DNA from: Helichrysum umbraculigerum
Taxonomy: Eukaryota; Streptophyta; Magnoliopsida; Asterales; Asteraceae
DNA length: 64,000 bases
NCBI GenBank assembly: GCA_949592205.1
Contig: CATIUR010000003.1
Coordinates: forward strand, 84,469,001-84,533,000
Direction: 5' to 3'
Position numbers and translations under genes: made by a program
Notes under the pieces: generated by a model
The model's database searches: none
The model's input: the letters and a program-made list of their open reading frames with translations, nothing else
What the model was told of the DNA's origin: nothing
Part shown: in pieces, positions 59,297-64,000 of the stretch
Layout: each line of letters begins with the position of its first letter
Position numbering within the stretch: position 1 is the first letter of the stretch

Positions 59297-59966
59297 GTCG
59301 AAAATGGCATTTTACTGTTTTTTGGACCTTATTTTGGACTTTTAGCTTATGTTTTGTATTGGGCTTTTGTTTCTTTTAGCCTAGAGATCATTCCTGTGTA
59401 TATGTGCAATGTTAAAAACCTGTTTTAAGTGGTCCACATATGTTAATGGGTATGAATGGGTATGAGTTGTTTTCCGGCGGTTTATTTAACTGCACAATAT
59501 ACCAGTAAATTTTATTGTTGATTGTTGCTAACCTGGGTTAGTAAACATTGATTATGGGATTATGTGGATCATATATGTGAATTAATTGAACATGATGAAG
59601 TATTTAAATCATGTAGAGTATTAGAAAGTGTTAAATTGAGCATTTTAAGAATTTGTAAAATAAGTACCTGAGCTCCTACTTATGTGATAACTGAACATGA
59701 AATGCTCAATTGTAATTCAACTAAAGTTATCTAGATTGATGAATATGTATTGAATAATACACATAGTAGTGACAAAGTGTTTAGTACTAAATGTACTATA
59801 AGTATTAATTATTATACTAATGAATTAAATTAAATCAGGTAACAAAAAGGTTGATTGATGTAATTGTGTTGGATATTACATCTGTGTTAATGAAATAGTG
59901 GAAAGAATTATATCTACCTGATTATGTGATTAGTTGTTCATTCAAAATGATAAATGAAATTGGTAG
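59297..59966. other. Non-coding sequence between solo LTR and right Tekay LTR
   Basis: Presumably a continuation of the region before 56723. AT-rich, with no ORF or RNA gene recognised. Confidence 0.5.
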
Positions 59967-62379
59967 TGTGACACCCCCCAAATTTAATGATTTGCGGAAG
60001 CTTGATTTGGGTGTCACTAATCAATATACAAAGCACATAAGATATAATGAACGACCACTATATGCGTCGTTTTAAACTTGTATAGATAAAGTAAATGTTT
60101 ACATCAAAATATAGTTACATTAGCTCGATTCCTGAAATTGAGAGATTACATAGCATAATTACTTTTACAAAATATAATAATGCAGTCCAATCTCTAGTTG
60201 TATGTATGCTGACTCGAGCTAATATTTCTTGCTTGTGCAGCCAACCTACTGCTGGGTACCTGTGATAAATACTAAAATGGGTCAGCGAAAACGCTGGTGA
60301 GCTCACAGGTTTGTATGTCAATGTATAGTTGTCAGAACCGCAAGATTTATATTGAATTTAAAATGCAATTAAGCAAAATAAAAGTTATACTGTCCATGAG
60401 CACATAGTCTGAGCTTAACTTGATTTGTCAGGCCCACTTAAGGAAACCTAACTTGAAATGCCTCCTACGAGTGCCTAATCAACACTCGTCTTCCCAAATG
60501 CTAATACATCCGTTTGACCGGTTAGTGCGTGCTAACCCGGATGAGGATTGTCAATCCCATATGATATCATATACTAACATTCACGCTATAAAATACTAGA
60601 GACTATGCTTATGGAGGACTTTAAATTGATTAGCTTGAAACTCATGTAGTATTTGAAGTTTGGCACTACCGTTCTACTTGTAAAACAAAATCGAGTAGTA
60701 ATATCACACCCCTAGTTGTAAAGCAGTGAAAATGGGGCTATGAAACTCACCTGAGTCTTGGAGTGTTTAAGTTAATAAACTCGAAGTAATTAGCTGTGAG
60801 TTGATGTCCAAAGACTTGAAACCTGAATGTGTCCACGACACTTGATTGTTATTAATTGTACCGGTATCTCGAAAGACTACCTTTGTAGTTGTTATTTAAT
60901 TATATATGTCCAAATTACTACGATTTGGTTGATTAATTGTTTTGTTTCAAGTTACTATGACTTGATTGACTAAATTATCCAAGTTACTACGACTTGGTTG
61001 ATTGAATAATCTGTTTTGTGAGTTTTGAAAATGTGTACGGCCCGTTGGTGACGGTTTGTAATAATAATAATTCTAAAATGTTGACTTTGCTACAGTACTG
61101 CTACAGTAAATTTGACTTTTTTGAACAGTAACTTTGACTTCAAAATTCTGGTTTTTCTGTGTTTTGCGACACTACATGCGACACAAAGATTTGACATGCG
61201 ACACAATGGTTGTGTCGCAGACGTCATGCGACACAAGGATACGACACAAGGATTGTGTCGCATCAGATACGAAATGCTAATTTAATAGCGACATAGTGGT
61301 TGTGTCGTATAGAAATACGACATAATATGCGACATAGAGTGCGACACAATATTGTGTCGCATGAGTTACGACACTAAAGATTTGGTACGACACAAGGTGC
61401 GACATAACAGGTTTTATGCGACACAGTATGCGACACAAGGCTTGTGTCGCACTGAAGAACACCAGCCCAGAAACATCGGCTGTTCGTGATTTTTCCGGCC
61501 AAAACTCAAATCAAACTCATTTTTAGACTATAAAACCTTGTTATCTTCCTAGTATTGGACATATATAAGTTGTGTAAACATCAAAACATCCAAAGATTAC
61601 ATCAAAATAAACAAATCTAAGTTTTTTTAGAATTTTTCTTACAAATGCAAATCGAAGACGATGGAGGCCGAAAATGATGGTAGAGCTTTTGTAATTCTTG
61701 TTCCCCTTGAAATGGTGATTCCGAAAATATGGTTTTTGTTGTCGGTTTTGCGAGATCCGAAAATTTGGTGATTTTTGGTTGAGAGGTTTTTGGGTGTAAG
61801 TGTGTGTTTTATGGAAAATGGAAATGAAAGAAAGAGGAAAGGAGAGGTGGGGTGTAGGTGAAAGCCTCACCTCGCAGTCTCCGTCCCGTGCTCCGCGTGG
61901 TGTTCGTTTTCTCCGTCATTTAACATTAAATATTTGTTTTATTCATTTAATTGTCCGTTTTAAATTACAAATCATTATAGAATGTTTTATTGTAATATTT
62001 CACCAATTATCTATTTATGGTATTTAAAATGAATTTTGTTTTATTTGTTTGCGCGTTTGTATTTTTAATTGCGTATACATTAATTGTGTAATAAAACTTG
62101 GATACGAAATGTCACAATAAATAACATTCTGAATAACATTTAGTTATTAAATAATATTTGTATTACTTAATAAAATTGTTCACCAACGTCCGTGTTTATT
62201 GTATCGAAATTCATTCGATTTGAAACTCGTACGATTTAAACAAACCGCATAATTGTGTAGATATATATTCAACAATATATATGATAATTGATACATTAAT
62301 TAGCCTAACACAGAACTAATTACATGTATTAAAACTTGATTAGGCACTAAATTCTAGTCCTAAATTGACGGTTGTCACA
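59967..62379 (-). repeat. 3' LTR of the right Tekay element, 2413 bp
   Basis: On the minus strand it starts TGTGACAACCGTC (62379) and ends GGGGGGTGTCACA (59967). It is clearly homologous to LTRs 1-3 over most of its length. GGTAG (59962-59966) should be the TSD; the partner is outside. It holds an array of near-perfect palindromes at 61163-61457. Confidence 0.9.
61163..61457. repeat. Array of TGCGACACAA palindromes
   Basis: TGCGACACAA and its complement TTGTGTCGCA recur in both orientations. Perfect hairpins or palindromes lie at 61197-61219 (10-bp arms, 3-base loop), 61340-61361 (11-bp arms, no loop) and 61429-61451 (11-bp arms, one-base loop). Confidence 0.9.
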
Positions 62380-62392
62380 TTTTCCCCCTGTT
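62380..62392 (-). other. Polypurine tract of the right Tekay element
   Basis: AACAGGGGGAAAA on the element strand, directly before the LTR. Confidence 0.8.
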
Positions 62393-62413
62393 AGAAGAAT
62401 TTCGTCCCGAAAT

Positions 62414-64000
62414 TTATGTTGAAGTCGTGTTTGACGTTGAATCAGTGAAGAGTTGAGGATACTTGAGTCGCATTTGGTCTTCCCGTTCCCAAGTGAATTC
62501 CAGACCGCGCCGCGAATTCCACCTAACTTTGACGATAGGAATACGACTTTGTTTAAGTTGTTTGACCTCACGGTCCATGATTTCAGCGGGTTCCTTAACA
62601 AAGTGAAGTTTTTCGTCAACTCGAATTTCATCGAGTGGAATGATAAGTGTCTCATCAGACAGACACTTCTTCAGATTTGAAACATGAAATGTGGGATGCA
62701 CGCTGCTGAGTTCGGATGGCAGCTGCAATCGATATGCCACTGGACCAATCTTTTCGAGGATCTCGAATGGTCCAATGTATCTGGGATTTAACTTCCCTCG
62801 TTTGCCAAATCGGATTACGCCTTTCCAAGGCGATACTTTGAGTAGAACTCGATCCCCAACCTGGAACTCGAGTGGCTTGCGTCTCACATCAGCATAACTT
62901 TTCTGACGATCACGCGCGGCTTTGAGTTTGTTTTGAATTTCTACGATTCTCTCGGTCGTCTCGTGAATGATTTCTGGACCCGTGAGTTGGCTGTCCCCAA
63001 CTTCGGTCCAACAGATAGGTGACCGGCACTTACGACCGTACAGTGCCTCGAAGGGTGCAGCTTTGATGCTGGTATGATAACTGTTGTTGTACGAGAACTC
63101 GCACAATGGTAGATGTTTTTCCCAGTTTACACCGAAGTCTACTACGCAGGCCCGTAGCATGTCTTCAAGTGTTTGAATGGTTCGTTCACTTTGACCGTCG
63201 GTTTGAGGATGGTATGCGGTACTCATATCCAGTCGAGTACCCAGGGATTTTTGAAGTGATTGCCAAAATTGTGAAGTGAAACGACTATCCCTATCGGAGA
63301 TAATTGAGATTGGAACACCGTGTTTAGTCACGATTTCCTTCAGATAAATGTTGGTGAGGCGTTCCATTTTGTCAGATTCCTTGATTGCCAGGAAGTGAGC
63401 AGATTTTGTGAGACGATCCACGATCACCCAAATGGAATCACAACCGCTTGAGGATTTGGGTAGTTTGGTTATGAAGTCCATGGCAATTTGTTCCCATTTC
63501 CATTCAGGAAGACTGGGTTGTTGAAGTAAACCAGAAGGTTTTTGATATTCGATTTTGACTTTGGAGCAAGTAAGGCACTTGCTGACATAGGTGGCGATTT
63601 CGGCTTTCATGTTCGGCCACCAGTAGAAGTCCTTGATACCGTGGTACATTTTGTCGGATCCCGGATGGATAGAATATTTGGACTTGTGAGCTTCATCCAT
63701 CACCAAGTCCCGTAGGTTCCCAAATTTAGGCAACCAGATTCGGTTTGAGAAACACTTAATCCCGTTAGATTTGATTTCGAATTGTTTATCCATGCCCCGC
63801 AAGGCTTCATCTTTGACATTTTCAGGTTTTAAGGCTTCGAGTTGAGCAGTGAGGATTTGAATGTTCAAATTGTTGTGAATGGTCATACTGAGGGCTCGAA
63901 CCCGAAGTGGTTTCACTCGCTCTTTTCGACTGAGGGCATCAGCAACAACATTTGCTTTGCCTGGATGATATTTGAGCTCGCAGTCGTAATCGGTAAGCAA
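62414..64000 (-). CDS. Tekay pol C-terminal part: RNase H end, integrase, chromodomain-like tail (partial)
   Basis: The frame is open from the right edge to the stop at 62414, 528 residues visible. It begins at the end of RNase H (ELKYHPGKANVVADALSRKE). It then has the integrase zinc region (HPGSDKMYH...CLTCSK), the catalytic core with D in MDFITKLPK, D in SDRDSRFTS and E in DGQSERTIQ, and the chromodomain-like tail (VKVRWNSRRGLEFTWERE). Unlike both copies in the left array it has no stop or frameshift in view, so this insertion may be younger or still competent. Confidence 0.93.
   Translation of the reverse strand: MLTDYDCELKYHPGKANVVADALSRKERVKPLRVRALSMTIHNNLNIQILTAQLEALKPENVKDEALRGMDKQFEIKSNGIKCFSNRIWLPKFGNLRDLVMDEAHKSKYSIHPGSDKMYHGIKDFYWWPNMKAEIATYVSKCLTCSKVKIEYQKPSGLLQQPSLPEWKWEQIAMDFITKLPKSSSGCDSIWVIVDRLTKSAHFLAIKESDKMERLTNIYLKEIVTKHGVPISIISDRDSRFTSQFWQSLQKSLGTRLDMSTAYHPQTDGQSERTIQTLEDMLRACVVDFGVNWEKHLPLCEFSYNNSYHTSIKAAPFEALYGRKCRSPICWTEVGDSQLTGPEIIHETTERIVEIQNKLKAARDRQKSYADVRRKPLEFQVGDRVLLKVSPWKGVIRFGKRGKLNPRYIGPFEILEKIGPVAYRLQLPSELSSVHPTFHVSNLKKCLSDETLIIPLDEIRVDEKLHFVKEPAEIMDREVKQLKQSRIPIVKVRWNSRRGLEFTWEREDQMRLKYPQLFTDSTSNTTST

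Larger units (their letters stand above)
59967..64000 (-). mobile_element. Minus-strand Tekay chromovirus, 3' part
   Basis: The same family as the array at 2552-21050, in opposite orientation. The 3' LTR (59967-62379), polypurine tract and open C-terminal pol are visible; the rest lies beyond the right edge. Confidence 0.92.

Overview
The window is nuclear DNA of a flowering plant, rich in retrotransposons and most likely from a eudicot. The daisy family (Asteraceae) is my best guess. That guess rests on recalled resemblance of the extra gene in the large Ty1/copia element to uncharacterised Asteraceae proteins, and I could not check it. I see one ordinary host gene, a two-exon Dof zinc-finger transcription factor at 25376-26485. 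Almost everything else is transposable elements, many placed precisely by their ends and target-site duplications (TSDs).

Left block (1-21521): a defective minus-strand Ty1/copia element runs off the left edge. Its 5' LTR is split by a plus-strand Tekay-type chromovirus (Ty3/gypsy) array with the layout LTR-internal-LTR-internal-LTR (2552-21050). One perfect 5-bp TSD (GAAGT) flanks the whole array, so it is one insertion that became a tandem. Both internal copies carry broken gag-pol and share one frameshift.

Middle block (about 21.5-34.7 kb): a gene island without LTR elements. It holds the Dof gene and many small elements: a Stowaway MITE, a hAT element with a perfect 8-bp TSD, two long-TIR Mutator-type MITEs (one with a perfect 9-bp TSD) that each carry a CACGTGGC motif, a tRNA-type SINE with a 14-bp TSD, and weaker candidates. 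The rest is AT-rich sequence with no recognised gene.

Right block (34733-64000): a nest of LTR elements. A decayed minus-strand gypsy element (34733-39957) was hit by a plus-strand gypsy-type element whose LTR starts at 39958. That LTR was hit by a 12.7-kb Ty1/copia element (40397-53117, TSD TGAAA, nearly identical LTRs). Further right are a solo LTR (56723-59291, TSD TAGGG) and a minus-strand Tekay element (59967 to beyond 64000) whose visible pol reading frame is open.

Two things stand out. First, the large copia element carries, between pol and its 3' LTR, what reads as a six-exon gene of about 1,016 codons, with GT-AG introns, phase-consistent joins and one in-frame TGA. Second, the LTRs contain arrays of short hairpins. 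In the solo LTR, about ten repeats keep the loop TCRTTCT while both stem arms change together, which is the pattern expected of selected or co-converted RNA or DNA structure. Other LTRs carry clustered GCGAC-type palindromes.
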